DNA of 64,000 nucleotides from an uncultured bacterium (lineage in GTDB: Bacteria; Bacillota; Clostridia; Oscillospirales; Oscillospiraceae), in assembly GCA_948469375.1 (NCBI GenBank), contig CAOKLO010000003.1, positions 1 through 64,000 of the forward strand. The letters are read 5' to 3'. Each line of letters opens with the position of its first letter. Within the stretch, counting starts at the first letter, position 1. Position numbers and translations under genes: made by a program. The notes under the pieces are model-generated. The model saw nothing but the letters and a program-made list of their open reading frames with translations, was not told the DNA's origin and ran no database searches. Below are positions 8,442-18,090 of this stretch, one piece after another.

Positions 8442-10844
8442 TCAGCGGATCACAGGGATGGTAACACTCCCTGCGTATCTGCCGTCTGTAACAGCCAGGG
8501 TGAGTTCCGCACCTTCTCCCGCTTGTACGACAGCCAGAGCCTCACCGTAATAGGTGTCGGTACGGTCTGTGATGTAGCCGGTCTCATTGTAAGGGCACGC
8601 GCTGCCCAGGCCCAGCAGCCTGCCGCCTGTCACCTTCACGCTGAGGATACCCCGCTCCAGCGGCTTGACGACACCGCTTTCGTCGGTGTATTGCAGTCTG
8701 ATATGGCACAGGCGGCCCGGCTCCACGTCGCCCTCCTCGGGTACGGCCCGCAGCTGTGTTTCCGGAGATGCGGTGCGCAGGGAGCAGCGCCCCAACTCGT
8801 GCCCATGGCTGTCATAGCTTACCGCTTCCACCGTGCCGTCCTCATAGATGCAGCGGAATTTGGCCATACAGTCATTTTTCAGCTCCTTTTTGCCCACGCG
8901 TTTGCCGTTCACCAGCAGCTCCACGCTGTGGGCACGGGCGTAGACCTCCACGTTGGCGCGCTTGCCCGCGCAGCCCCGCCAGCTCCAGGAGGGGATGGCG
9001 TTGGACATTTTCCAGGCGGAGGGGGAGTGCTTGTCATCGGTGTGGTTCACCGGGCACACGGCGATGTATGGGCCCTTGTCCCGCTCCAGGGCCACCCGGG
9101 TGTACAGCGCCTCACCCAAGGGCAGGCCCGTCAGGTCGATCCGACCCGAGCCTGCGGACACCCAGCCCACGCCGTGGCCAAAGTCCGGCGCGTAGTCCTG
9201 GTACTCCCAGGAGCCGATGCCCACCTCGCCCAGGTAGTCCATACCTGCCCACACAAAGTCGCCCACGATGCGGGGCTCTTTTTTTGCCAGTTCCCGGAAC
9301 CGGTAGGCATCGGAACAGAAGGTCTCGCTGCCCAGGATCAGCCGGTTCGGGTACTTTTTCAGGTCGCCCTCATAGCGGAAGATGCCATAGTTGTATCCCG
9401 CCACGTCCATATTGGCGAAGGCGTCCCGGGTTCGCCAGTCACAGGGGGGGAGGGTGGCCCCCAGCTTCATGAAGTTGTCCCCAAACAGCCCCGCCATGTT
9501 GTTGAAAAACTCGCTGCCCACCGCCTTCTTTTTCTTGGGCGCCGCCCCGGCGGCTTTCAGCTTTTCCGCCTTTTCGGCCTCTTTTTTTGCCTTCTCGTCG
9601 CTGTAGACGCCAAAGCCGACAGAGGACAGGAAATTGAAAAAGATGTTCACGCCGCAGGTGACGGGCCTGGTATCGTCCAGCTGGTGAAGATAATTGGTCA
9701 AGTCGGCGGTGAGCTTGATGCCCTTTTTCTGGGCGGTCTCGGATACCTCGTTGCCGGTGGAATAGAGGATCACCGACGGGTGGTTGTAGTCCTTGTCCAC
9801 CATGTCCTTCAAATCCTGCTTCCACCACTCCATGAAGTAATCCACATAATCATGTTCCGTCTTATGGATGTACCAATGGTCGATGTACTCGTCCATCACC
9901 AGCACACCCAGGTGGTCACAGGCATCCAGCAGAAACTTGGAACAGGGGTTGTGGGCAGAGCGGATGGCGTTGTAGCCGTTTTCCTTCAAAATGCGGATCT
10001 TGCGCCACTCCGCGTCCTCGTAGCAGCAGGCTCCCAGCACACCGTTGTCGTGGTGGATGCAGGACCCCTGGACAATGACCCGCTCCCCGTTGAGCAGCAG
10101 ACCGCGGCGGCCCCACTCCAGGGTGCGCAGACCGAAGGTTTCCACCACCTCATCCGTCCCAAACCTTACCCGGCACGCATAGAGCTGAGGATTGTCCAAG
10201 CTCCAGGGCTTAGCCCCTTCCAGGGTCATGGTAAATGTAACCTGCCCCTTGGTCTCCCCGGAGGCGGCGGCCAGCTCCCGTCCGTTGTCCAGGACGGCCA
10301 CGGACACCGGCCCCGCACCCTCCGTCTCCACCCGCACCTCGATCTGGGCCGGATCCAGGGATAGCGTGCGGATCTTCACCCCGTTGAGCTTGATGTGCTC
10401 CCGATCCGCCGTCCACAAGACAACAGGCCGGTAAATGCCCGCGCCGGAGTACCAGCGGGAATTGGGCTGGTCGGCGTTGCGGGCGATGACCTCCAAGGTA
10501 TTTTCCGCCTCCACCCGCAGCTTCCCCGTCAGCTCCACATAAAAGTTGGTGTAGCCGTAGGGCCGGAAGGCCAGCTTCTCCCCGTTGAGCCACACCTCGG
10601 CGTTGTGGTACACGCCCTCAAACTCCAACACAGCGCATTGATCCGTCAGCGCTCTGTCCGGCGTAAAAGCCTTGGTGTAGAGATAGTCCCGTCCCTCATA
10701 CCAGCCGGTGTTGACGCCGCCGGCGGACAACTCCGTCCGGGGCTCAGACAGCATGGCGTCGTGAGGGAGACTGATGGGAACGCCAGGCGCCCGCTCCCCC
10801 AAGTGCTTTACCTGCCAGTGGTCATTAAATTGATTTGCTTTCAT
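8442..10844 (-). CDS. GH2 glycoside hydrolase (beta-galactosidase-like), cytoplasmic
   Basis: An 800-residue GH2 enzyme without a signal peptide, expected to act on imported oligosaccharides. Order: jelly-roll sugar-binding domain (1-150), Ig-like domain (155-245), TIM barrel (250-560), then extra C-terminal beta domains. The acid/base is E366 in STGNEVSE and the nucleophile about E507 in LGSETFC. A lysine-rich insert (about 416-441) interrupts the barrel. The N-terminal PHDAMLSEPR motif is shared with its paralogue at 13794-16193. The start overlaps the upstream GH43 gene by 20 bases and has GGGAGC 5 bases ahead. Substrate (beta-galactoside, glucuronide or xyloside) cannot be fixed from sequence. 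Confidence 0.9.
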   Translation of the reverse strand: MKANQFNDHWQVKHLGERAPGVPISLPHDAMLSEPRTELSAGGVNTGWYEGRDYLYTKAFTPDRALTDQCAVLEFEGVYHNAEVWLNGEKLAFRPYGYTNFYVELTGKLRVEAENTLEVIARNADQPNSRWYSGAGIYRPVVLWTADREHIKLNGVKIRTLSLDPAQIEVRVETEGAGPVSVAVLDNGRELAAASGETKGQVTFTMTLEGAKPWSLDNPQLYACRVRFGTDEVVETFGLRTLEWGRRGLLLNGERVIVQGSCIHHDNGVLGACCYEDAEWRKIRILKENGYNAIRSAHNPCSKFLLDACDHLGVLVMDEYIDHWYIHKTEHDYVDYFMEWWKQDLKDMVDKDYNHPSVILYSTGNEVSETAQKKGIKLTADLTNYLHQLDDTRPVTCGVNIFFNFLSSVGFGVYSDEKAKKEAEKAEKLKAAGAAPKKKKAVGSEFFNNMAGLFGDNFMKLGATLPPCDWRTRDAFANMDVAGYNYGIFRYEGDLKKYPNRLILGSETFCSDAYRFRELAKKEPRIVGDFVWAGMDYLGEVGIGSWEYQDYAPDFGHGVGWVSAGSGRIDLTGLPLGEALYTRVALERDKGPYIAVCPVNHTDDKHSPSAWKMSNAIPSWSWRGCAGKRANVEVYARAHSVELLVNGKRVGKKELKNDCMAKFRCIYEDGTVEAVSYDSHGHELGRCSLRTASPETQLRAVPEEGDVEPGRLCHIRLQYTDESGVVKPLERGILSVKVTGGRLLGLGSACPYNETGYITDRTDTYYGEALAVVQAGEGAELTLAVTDGRYAGSVTIPVIR

Positions 10845-12297
10845 CTTTTGCTCCCTTCAAGGAAAAGAAGTGGAAGTCAACACATCCCACTCCACAGAAT
10901 TTGAAATACAGCGCCCGCTCCCCGTCAGCCATGGCGCAGGGAGCGCGGAACTCCGCCCGTCCGCCGGTCAGCTTTAGCTGGATACGCGCTGATACCGTTT
11001 GAAAGTCCGGCCTGCCGGAAAGCAGGAATTCCCCTTCCGCCGCGCCGCTCAATTCCACCGATACAGTTTTGATCTCCCGGATGTCAAAATACTTGAAGCC
11101 TGCCACAGCGCCGTCCCGCATATTGGCGATGTACTGGCCGCCATCCCCCTCCCGGTCTTTTTCGGTCTGGGTGAAAAAGGGGTGGGTGGCAAATGCCCTC
11201 CGGGGGGTGGGGCAGTCGTACCGCCCCACCCCGTCCCTGCTCCACAGGTTGCAGGCAATATAGGCCGGGTAGCGCCCAATGCCTCGCAGCGGCCCGCCGT
11301 TCAGCCCGCAGGAGGTCACCTCCGCCTGCCGGAAGGAGCCGTCGGGGCTGCGAACCAGCTTTTCCGCGCAGGCCTGACGGGAATAGGAGTGGCGGTTGGT
11401 CTGCCGGTGGTAGAAGATATACCAGTCCTCCCCGATGTTCAGCAGCCCGCCGTGGGTATTGCCCAGGTAGTTCAGGCCCTTTCGCTCGTCCTCGTTGCCG
11501 TCCAGGAACAGGTCACCCTGGCTCACCAGTGTGCCGCCGAAAGAGAAACCGCCGTCGGGCCGATCGCTGACAGCATAGCACAGCTCGTGGTTGTGCCGGG
11601 AGGAGTAGACGAAGATGTACTTGTCCCCGTCCTTGCGGATGGAGCTGGCCTCGAAAAACTCGTGGTTGGGGAAGGAGCCGGGGCCCTCCTTGGGAAAAAT
11701 CACCTGGGGCTCCCCCTTGATGGTGAGCATATCCCGCTCCAGCTCCACCACCGTGCCACCGTCGTTTTTCAGCTTTTTGAAGCCGGTGACGGCGGCGGGG
11801 GTGGGGGTGTAAAACCCGGAGTACAGCCAGATCCGCCCGTCGTCGTCCGCCAGCACGCCGGGGTCGAAGGGGAACTGGTCGCCTTTTTTCCGGCCCCATA
11901 CCGTGCCGTCTGGGTAGCGGACATGGCCCAGGAATTGATAATGCCCCGCCGGAGTGTCGCAGACGGCCACCCCCATGATCCCCATAAAATCGAAGGCGTA
12001 GTAGAGATAATACCGCCCGTCCGCCCCCCGGCACACGTCAGGGGCGAACAGCAGCCGCAGGCCCAGCTTATTTTTCGGATCCTGGTTCTTGCGGTAGATC
12101 ACGCCCTCATACCGCCAGTCGGACAGGTCGTCCACCGGGGCGGACCAGCACACGTAGTCGTTGACGCAGAAGATGGGCGCGTTGAACCTGTCGTGGGAAC
12201 CGTAGACGTAGACCCGGTTTTCAAACACATGGGGCTCGCCGTCCGGGATATACTCCCAGCTGGGGAGATAGGGGTTGAGCGCCTGCTTTGTTTTCAC
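10825..12297 (-). CDS. GH43-like arabinosidase/xylosidase, cytoplasmic
   Basis: A 490-residue protein with a five-bladed propeller N-terminal part and a C-terminal beta-sandwich (about 370-490). GH43-like catalytic positions: D19 in EYIPDGEP as base, FAPDVCRG with the modulating aspartate, and FFEASSIRKDG with the general acid glutamate. It has no signal peptide. The start is a GTG at 12297 with GAGGGGG 6 bases ahead. The longer upstream frame would run into the symporter gene. It aligns from residue 1 with the second GH43 protein at 18091-19554. Likely releases arabinofuranose or xylose from imported oligosaccharides. Confidence 0.9.
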   Translation of the reverse strand: MKTKQALNPYLPSWEYIPDGEPHVFENRVYVYGSHDRFNAPIFCVNDYVCWSAPVDDLSDWRYEGVIYRKNQDPKNKLGLRLLFAPDVCRGADGRYYLYYAFDFMGIMGVAVCDTPAGHYQFLGHVRYPDGTVWGRKKGDQFPFDPGVLADDDGRIWLYSGFYTPTPAAVTGFKKLKNDGGTVVELERDMLTIKGEPQVIFPKEGPGSFPNHEFFEASSIRKDGDKYIFVYSSRHNHELCYAVSDRPDGGFSFGGTLVSQGDLFLDGNEDERKGLNYLGNTHGGLLNIGEDWYIFYHRQTNRHSYSRQACAEKLVRSPDGSFRQAEVTSCGLNGGPLRGIGRYPAYIACNLWSRDGVGRYDCPTPRRAFATHPFFTQTEKDREGDGGQYIANMRDGAVAGFKYFDIREIKTVSVELSGAAEGEFLLSGRPDFQTVSARIQLKLTGGRAEFRAPCAMADGERALYFKFCGVGCVDFHFFSLKGAKDESKSI

Positions 12298-12308
12298 GCC
12301 GCGCCCCC

Positions 12309-13772
12309 TCACTTTTTGCGCTCCGCGATGGCCTTTTGCTCCTCGGGGAGGTTTTTCTCCACCGTCCACAGCAGCATCAGCACCGCGCACAGGGCGTAGG
12401 CGATGGTCTCGATCCAGATATAGCTCACCGTGATGGCCCCCTGGGCCGCGGCGGTCTGCCCCGCGGTGCCCAGGGCCACGTCGGCCCCCTGGGCATAGCC
12501 GCTACCGTTCAGGATGGCGCTGAAAATCGCGTTGCAGATGGGGGTGGCGGCCACCATGATGGAGCTGTAGATGGACATGGTAAGCCCGTCTGTGCGGATG
12601 CCGCTCTTAAATTCGATGTGGTCGATCACGTCCGCCAGCATGGCCAAAATCAGGTAGCACGCCGGGGCGGAGCCCAGGCACTTGATCGCCACGCCTGCGG
12701 CCACCGGGACGATCTGGCCCTGCCCCAGCCCGGCAATAACGCCGCCGATGACGCCGACCACCATGCCGATGATGGTGACGGTGCGCTTGCCGAATTTGTT
12801 GGCCAACGGCACCACCAGCGCCGCCGCCACCGCCATGGGGATGGCCCCCAGCACCGCCAGCAGGGATTGGGACGCGCCCCAGGCGTCGGCGGAGCCAAAG
12901 AAGGTGTTGTCCAGCACCCATTTGCAGAAGAAAGCCATGGAGCCGTTCTTCATGGCCCCGCTCCACTGGAAGCCCATGTAAAAGATCATGGTGATCCACC
13001 ACCACTTCTCGCTGGCCACAGCCTTGAGCTGTTCCCCCAGGGTGGCCGTTTTGTCCTGGGCGTCGCTGCCGGCTGTGCCCATGCTCTCCTCCGTGACCCG
13101 CTCTCGGGTGAACTTGAACTGGAGGAAGATGGTCAGGGCGGTGAATATTGCCACAGCCAGCATGGTCATGAACCAAAGCCCCTGGTTCTCCTTCAGGGCA
13201 AAGGACACCAGCATGGGGAACACCATGGAGCCCACACCCATGACCCCCAGGCCCGCCACGTTGGTGAAGGAAGCCAGGGTGGCCCGCTGTTTGCTGTCCC
13301 GGGTGGACACAGGGATCAGGGTGGAGTTGGCGGTGTTGTAGATGGGATAGGCCACCGCGTAGTAGAGATTATAGGCGATGGCGATCCACACCATTTTTGC
13401 CGTGGGGCTCTGGAAGGGGACGATGAACATGAGCACGCTGGCCGCGCTCAGCGTCAGCGCAGACAGCAGCACCCAGGGCCGGGCCTTGCCCGCCAGGGCC
13501 TTTGTGCGCTCAATAAGCTGGCCCACCACAAGGTTGGCCGCCACGATCAGGATGGTGGAAAACAGCTGTAACCCGGTGAGGAAGCTCAAATCCAGCTTGA
13601 GCACATCGGTGAAGTAGTTTTGCAGGATGCTGGTGAAGATGCCGGAGGACAGCAGCGCCCCGAAGGGGCCGATGAAGTAGCCCAGCAGCATTTCCGGCAG
13701 CTTTACGCTCTGGGATCCCACCAGCGAGCTGGTGAGGGGGGTGTTCCAGAAGCCAGTTTCTTTTTTGTCCAT
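12309..13772 (-). CDS. GPH-family sugar:cation symporter
   Basis: A 487-residue membrane protein of the glycoside-pentoside-hexuronide (MelB-like) family with about 12 hydrophobic segments. The first cytoplasmic loop region NLVVGQLIERTKALAGKARPW corresponds to the conserved loop 2-3 motif of these symporters. It lies between the two glycosidase blocks of the operon and is the obvious importer for the oligosaccharides or glycosides the neighbouring intracellular enzymes cleave. AAGGGA precedes the ATG. Substrate is inferred from context. Confidence 0.92.
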   Translation of the reverse strand: MDKKETGFWNTPLTSSLVGSQSVKLPEMLLGYFIGPFGALLSSGIFTSILQNYFTDVLKLDLSFLTGLQLFSTILIVAANLVVGQLIERTKALAGKARPWVLLSALTLSAASVLMFIVPFQSPTAKMVWIAIAYNLYYAVAYPIYNTANSTLIPVSTRDSKQRATLASFTNVAGLGVMGVGSMVFPMLVSFALKENQGLWFMTMLAVAIFTALTIFLQFKFTRERVTEESMGTAGSDAQDKTATLGEQLKAVASEKWWWITMIFYMGFQWSGAMKNGSMAFFCKWVLDNTFFGSADAWGASQSLLAVLGAIPMAVAAALVVPLANKFGKRTVTIIGMVVGVIGGVIAGLGQGQIVPVAAGVAIKCLGSAPACYLILAMLADVIDHIEFKSGIRTDGLTMSIYSSIMVAATPICNAIFSAILNGSGYAQGADVALGTAGQTAAAQGAITVSYIWIETIAYALCAVLMLLWTVEKNLPEEQKAIAERKK

Positions 13773-13793
13773 AACGTCCCTTCTTTGCTCCGC

Positions 13794-16193
13794 TTAGATC
13801 GCGTTCAGTTCGACCGTCCTGGCCTGCATCCCATCTGCCCGCACAGTCACCGTGATCCCGCCGGGGGCGTCTCCGGCGCGGACAACGGCCAGCGCTTTCC
13901 CATAATAGGTGGTATGGGTATTGGAGAAGAAGTTCTCCCCCATATTGGGCTTTGCAGAGCCAAGGGCCAGCAGCTCGCCGGCGCCGCTGACCTCCACCGT
14001 AACTGCGGTGTCCTCGGAAGACTTTGTGATCCCGTCCGCGCCGGTCAGGTCGATGCTCAAATAAGCCAGATCCTGCGTCCCCGCCTTCAAGGCGCTCCGA
14101 TCAGCAGCCACGCGCAGTTCGCTGGCGCCCTCGGCAGTCTTCATGGAGGTGCGGGACAGCTCTTTCCCGGCACTGTCATAGCTGATCGCGGTGATCGTTC
14201 CGGGCTCATAGGCAATGTGTTTGAAGACGGCCTTATACTCCTTTGTCTTTTTCTTCCCATAGGAACGCCCATTTATGATGAGTTCCGCCGTGTCACCGTC
14301 GGAATACACGGTGATCTTGTTCCGCTTCCCCTCGCAGCCGGCCCAAGACCAGCTTGCCACCGCGTCTGTGTCACGCCACATGGATACAGAGCCCGTCTCC
14401 CCGGCGTGGGTATACGGTTCCACACCGATACCGGGGGTGTGATCCAGTCCCCAAGTCAGCCGGTTCCACTGCACCTCGGGGCGGAGCTTTCCGCAGATGT
14501 CGATCACGCCGCAGCCGCCGGAAATGATAGGCGCGTCCTGGCCGGGATTCTTGAAGCTTTTGTAGCGGACGGTGCCAATGCCGGACTCCCCCAGGTAGTC
14601 CCAGCCGGTCCACATGAAATCGCCGATGACATAGGGGAGCTTTTTCACCAGCTGCCAGTTGTGATAGAGGTTTTTGGGCAAGGTCTCGGAGCCGACGATA
14701 ACCCGGTCCGGATGAAGTGTGCCGTCCTTCTCATACCGGGAGGCGGCGTAGTTATATCCGCCGATATCCAGGTAGGAGAAGCACACCTTTGTGGCATTAT
14801 CCGCGGCGGGCTTGGCGGCCATTTTTTCAATCATCCCCCCAGCCATGTTCATCAGCATATTGAAAAACGCGCTGGTAGGGACATTATCCATGGTCTGGCT
14901 GCCGTTTTTGTTCTCCTTCCCGTCCTTTTTGTCGCCGTATATGCCGCCGCCCTTGGCCGACATACTGCACAGCATCAGGTTGACGCCCAGGGTCACGGCC
15001 TTCCCCGGATCCAGCTTCCGGGCCAGGACGGCCAGCTTTTTGCAGTACTCCTGTCCCTCGGGGATGGCCAGCTCGGAGATCTCGTTCCCGATGGAATTCA
15101 TGACTACGCTGGGGTGGTTGTAGTTTTTGATCACCATGGCAGTGAGATCCTGTTCCCACCACGCACGGAAATCCTTGTCCGCATAGTCGTAGGGGTTTTT
15201 ATGCACCAGCCAGTTGTCGCAGAATTCATCCATGACATACATACCCAGCTGGTCACAGGCATCCAGCAAGGCTTTGGACGCCGGGTTATGGGAGGAACGT
15301 ATCGCGTTGAAGCCGGCCTCCTTGAGCAGCCGGACGCGGCGGAGTTCAGCAGCTTCAAAGGAGCACGCGCCCAAAATACCGTTGTCGTGGTGGATGCAGG
15401 CGCCGCGAAGCAGCGTCTCCTGCCCATTCACGAAGAAGCCCTTGACGTTCCAGCTGAGGGTGCGGAAACCAAACCGCTCCTTCGCCGTGTCCACCACCTC
15501 GCCGTCCTTCAGCAGCTCCGTCCGGCACAGATACAGCTCGGGGTGGTCTGCGTCCCAAAGCCGGGGCTGGGAAACGGGGATGTCCACGGAAGCTGCCCCG
15601 TCCTTTACCGGCGCCTCGGCCTGCGCCGCGACGCTTCCGCCGTCCAGGATGGAAACCCGAACCGTGTCGCCGCCGGTGACCGACGCCTTCACATGGGCCG
15701 TGTCGTTCCCAGAGGTGGAGATCAACAGGCCGTCGGGGATGATATGGCTCCGATCCCCAAGGAAAAGGTTTACGTTCCGATAGATCCCGCTCCCGGAATA
15801 CCAGCGGGAATTGGGCACCGCTGAGTTGTCGGCGATCACCTTGATCTCATTTTCCTCGCCGTATTTCAGATACCGATCCAGCGCCACAAAGAAGTTGGTA
15901 TAGCCGTACCGCTGCTCGGCGGCGAGGGTGCCGTTCACGAACACCTGGGCGTTTTGATAGACCGCCTCAAATTCCAGGACAGCGGACTGCTCCCGCCACT
16001 CCTCGGGCACGGGAAACCGTTTGATATAGACATAGGCGCCGCCGGGAAAATATCCGCAGGCCCCCGCTGTAGCGGCATTCTTCGAGCGTTTCTCGTACAG
16101 CATTGCGTCATGGGGAAGCGTAACGGGCTTCATAGCCTGCTCCCCGCCCACGGCACTGAACAGCCAGCCCGTGTTAAAGTTTTGTTTTTTCAT
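13794..16193 (-). CDS. GH2 glycoside hydrolase, paralogue of 8442-10844
   Basis: A 799-residue cytoplasmic GH2 enzyme, nearly the same length and layout as the paralogue in the same operon. PHDAMLYEKR at the N-terminus, NSRWYSGSGIYR in the first domain, acid/base glutamate in SIGNEISE and nucleophile in VGSETLPK are visible. The barrel insert is also lysine-rich but unrelated in sequence (DKKDGKENKNG). The two copies have clearly diverged, so they probably cleave different linkages of one polysaccharide. It begins 15 bases after the upstream deacetylase gene. Confidence 0.9.
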   Translation of the reverse strand: MKKQNFNTGWLFSAVGGEQAMKPVTLPHDAMLYEKRSKNAATAGACGYFPGGAYVYIKRFPVPEEWREQSAVLEFEAVYQNAQVFVNGTLAAEQRYGYTNFFVALDRYLKYGEENEIKVIADNSAVPNSRWYSGSGIYRNVNLFLGDRSHIIPDGLLISTSGNDTAHVKASVTGGDTVRVSILDGGSVAAQAEAPVKDGAASVDIPVSQPRLWDADHPELYLCRTELLKDGEVVDTAKERFGFRTLSWNVKGFFVNGQETLLRGACIHHDNGILGACSFEAAELRRVRLLKEAGFNAIRSSHNPASKALLDACDQLGMYVMDEFCDNWLVHKNPYDYADKDFRAWWEQDLTAMVIKNYNHPSVVMNSIGNEISELAIPEGQEYCKKLAVLARKLDPGKAVTLGVNLMLCSMSAKGGGIYGDKKDGKENKNGSQTMDNVPTSAFFNMLMNMAGGMIEKMAAKPAADNATKVCFSYLDIGGYNYAASRYEKDGTLHPDRVIVGSETLPKNLYHNWQLVKKLPYVIGDFMWTGWDYLGESGIGTVRYKSFKNPGQDAPIISGGCGVIDICGKLRPEVQWNRLTWGLDHTPGIGVEPYTHAGETGSVSMWRDTDAVASWSWAGCEGKRNKITVYSDGDTAELIINGRSYGKKKTKEYKAVFKHIAYEPGTITAISYDSAGKELSRTSMKTAEGASELRVAADRSALKAGTQDLAYLSIDLTGADGITKSSEDTAVTVEVSGAGELLALGSAKPNMGENFFSNTHTTYYGKALAVVRAGDAPGGITVTVRADGMQARTVELNAI

Positions 16194-16207
16194 CTATCTG
16201 CGCCCCC

Positions 16208-16948
16208 TCAAATATGTGAGAATGCCTCGCTGTTGGTGCAGTATACGATATCGCTGCGCCCCGCGATGGCCTCAAAAAGCCGTTCCAGGGCATCCCAGCT
16301 GGCATTGCCCTTTCCGTAGTCCATTTCATAGCTGTGCGCCCAGAGGTATAGCAGCAAGTCCCGATCCTGGGCCTCCTCGCGCTTGAAGCGCTCCACCAGC
16401 TTCATGGCGTCCTTCAAAATGATGGAGGTGGAGGGGCGAAAGTTCAGCGGGTTTTCGGGGAACTCATAGCCGCCGGAGGGGAACACTGCCCTGGCATACC
16501 GGTAGCCCCGTTCCTTCAAATACGCCTGCACCGCCGGTGAGGTGGAGCCCTGCGCATAAGCATGGCCCACGATGGGGACGCCAAAGAGCCCCTCCAGGGC
16601 GGCCTTGTCCGCGTCCACCGACGCGCGCATTTCGTCCTCGCTGACAGCGCCCAGGGATTCATGCCGGAAGCCATGGGTGGCAATTTCCATCCCCTCATAG
16701 ACCTGGAGCACCTCGTCCTGCGGGATTCGGTTGTGCCGCACATAGGAGAAGGGCCACTTGTGCTTTACCCCCTCGGGGCAGTCCTGGAAGGAGAAGGTTC
16801 CGATCCCCTTCACCTCGCCGCGGACGCCGAACAGGCCGGCATTGAGGTTGAAGGTTCCTTTAAGCCCGTATTGCTTCATCAGCCGGATGACCCGCTTGTC
16901 CTGCTCCAGCCCATCATCGAAGCTGAGTGTAAAATACTTCTTGCCCAT
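16208..16948 (-). CDS. Polysaccharide deacetylase-like protein (NodB fold)
   Basis: A 246-residue NodB-homology protein. LSFDDGLEQD near residue 8 holds the catalytic/metal aspartates, and ATHGFRHE holds the HxxxH-type metal histidines. No signal peptide is present, so it should act in the cytoplasm on an imported acetylated oligosaccharide or metabolite. Its stop is 15 bases from the next gene and its start is 2 bases from the esterase stop, fitting a coupled esterase/deacetylase pair. A catalytically different role for this short, cytosolic family member is possible. Confidence 0.82.
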   Translation of the reverse strand: MGKKYFTLSFDDGLEQDKRVIRLMKQYGLKGTFNLNAGLFGVRGEVKGIGTFSFQDCPEGVKHKWPFSYVRHNRIPQDEVLQVYEGMEIATHGFRHESLGAVSEDEMRASVDADKAALEGLFGVPIVGHAYAQGSTSPAVQAYLKERGYRYARAVFPSGGYEFPENPLNFRPSTSIILKDAMKLVERFKREEAQDRDLLLYLWAHSYEMDYGKGNASWDALERLFEAIAGRSDIVYCTNSEAFSHI

Positions 16949-16950
16949 GC

Positions 16951-18075
16951 CTACGCCTCCCCGGTCAGCTGTTTCAAATCGTATGCCTGTGCCAGCAGCA
17001 TACCGCCGGCCTGGTTCGGGTGCAGGTGATCGCCCTGATGGTAGCGCTCGTCGGTGACCGAGGGATTGTTCTGGTCCCGCAGCAGGGCATCCGCGTCAAA
17101 TATGTAGTCGAACATCGTGCTTTCCCTGATCCATCCGTTGATACTGACCCGCAGGGCCTCCATCTCCGGGGTATAGCCCTTTTTCACAAACCCGATGCGG
17201 GGCGGGAGGGTCTGGGCAATCACCCGGACGCCCATCTTGTGGAGCCGCTCCACGATGTCTGTTACGGCAGACGCGTATTTTTCCAGGGAGATAAGCGCCT
17301 CTGTCTTTTTGGAGTAATAAGCCGCGTCATTGACGCCCAGCGCGAGGATCACCCCGTGGAGGCCGTCAAAGCGGAGCACATCGCGTTCAAAACGGGATAC
17401 CCCCTTTTCCCCGTAGGAAGCCCCCATCAGCCCCGGAATATCATAGAGCAGGCAGTTCCCGCTGATACCTGCGTTCATCAGCGCGTACCTGCCGCCGTAG
17501 GCGTCGGACAGGCGCTTTTGCAGCGGCTTCACCCAGCGGTTCATGGCCGTTATGCTGTCCCCGAAGGCTGCGATGATCTTCGACGGCTGGCCGGTGAGCA
17601 CATCAATCTGATCCATCCCAGGAATGGCTTCATAGAGGTTGTACTGCTCCTTATAGCCCTCCCTGCGAACCGGGGGAAGCTCCTTGTCCCCGGTGTGATC
17701 GCCCGGGTAGACCACGGCGGCCTCCTCGGTCATATTGCTGTCCATAACCTTTGACGCGTAATAGAGCCTGATCTCCAGCTCCTCACCCTGGGCCGCCGGG
17801 AACGAAATCTCGTCAGAATAGCAGCTTTCTCCCACGGGAACAGAGAAAGAGCCATTGCCGCTGCTCGTAACGGGGTGCATCTTCCCCTGCGCCCATATCG
17901 TCAGTCCGCCGATGGCATAGGGTTTCTTCCCATAGTGATTTGAGAAACGAACCCGAAGCTTCTCACCGGAAACCTGGGGCGTTACATGAAACACCACCGT
18001 TTTCCTTTTCCCTGCCAACAGGCCCATAGCGAATGCGGGGGCGGCGGCTTGATGCCAAATTGGTGTCCAGTCCAT
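16951..18075 (-). CDS. SGNH/GDSL esterase
   Basis: A 374-residue hydrolase with an N-terminal beta-sandwich (about 1-150) followed by an SGNH domain. AAFGDSITAMNRW carries the nucleophile serine (block I), LGVNDAAYYS is block III, and DHLHPNQAG provides the Asp-His pair of block V. It has no signal peptide. Such two-domain SGNH enzymes in CAZyme operons are often acetyl- or feruloyl-type esterases, so deacylation of imported xylan- or arabinan-derived oligosaccharides is likely. GGAGG lies 6 bases before the ATG. Confidence 0.85.
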   Translation of the reverse strand: MDWTPIWHQAAAPAFAMGLLAGKRKTVVFHVTPQVSGEKLRVRFSNHYGKKPYAIGGLTIWAQGKMHPVTSSGNGSFSVPVGESCYSDEISFPAAQGEELEIRLYYASKVMDSNMTEEAAVVYPGDHTGDKELPPVRREGYKEQYNLYEAIPGMDQIDVLTGQPSKIIAAFGDSITAMNRWVKPLQKRLSDAYGGRYALMNAGISGNCLLYDIPGLMGASYGEKGVSRFERDVLRFDGLHGVILALGVNDAAYYSKKTEALISLEKYASAVTDIVERLHKMGVRVIAQTLPPRIGFVKKGYTPEMEALRVSINGWIRESTMFDYIFDADALLRDQNNPSVTDERYHQGDHLHPNQAGGMLLAQAYDLKQLTGEA

Positions 18076-18090
18076 GGTTATCCTCCTTCG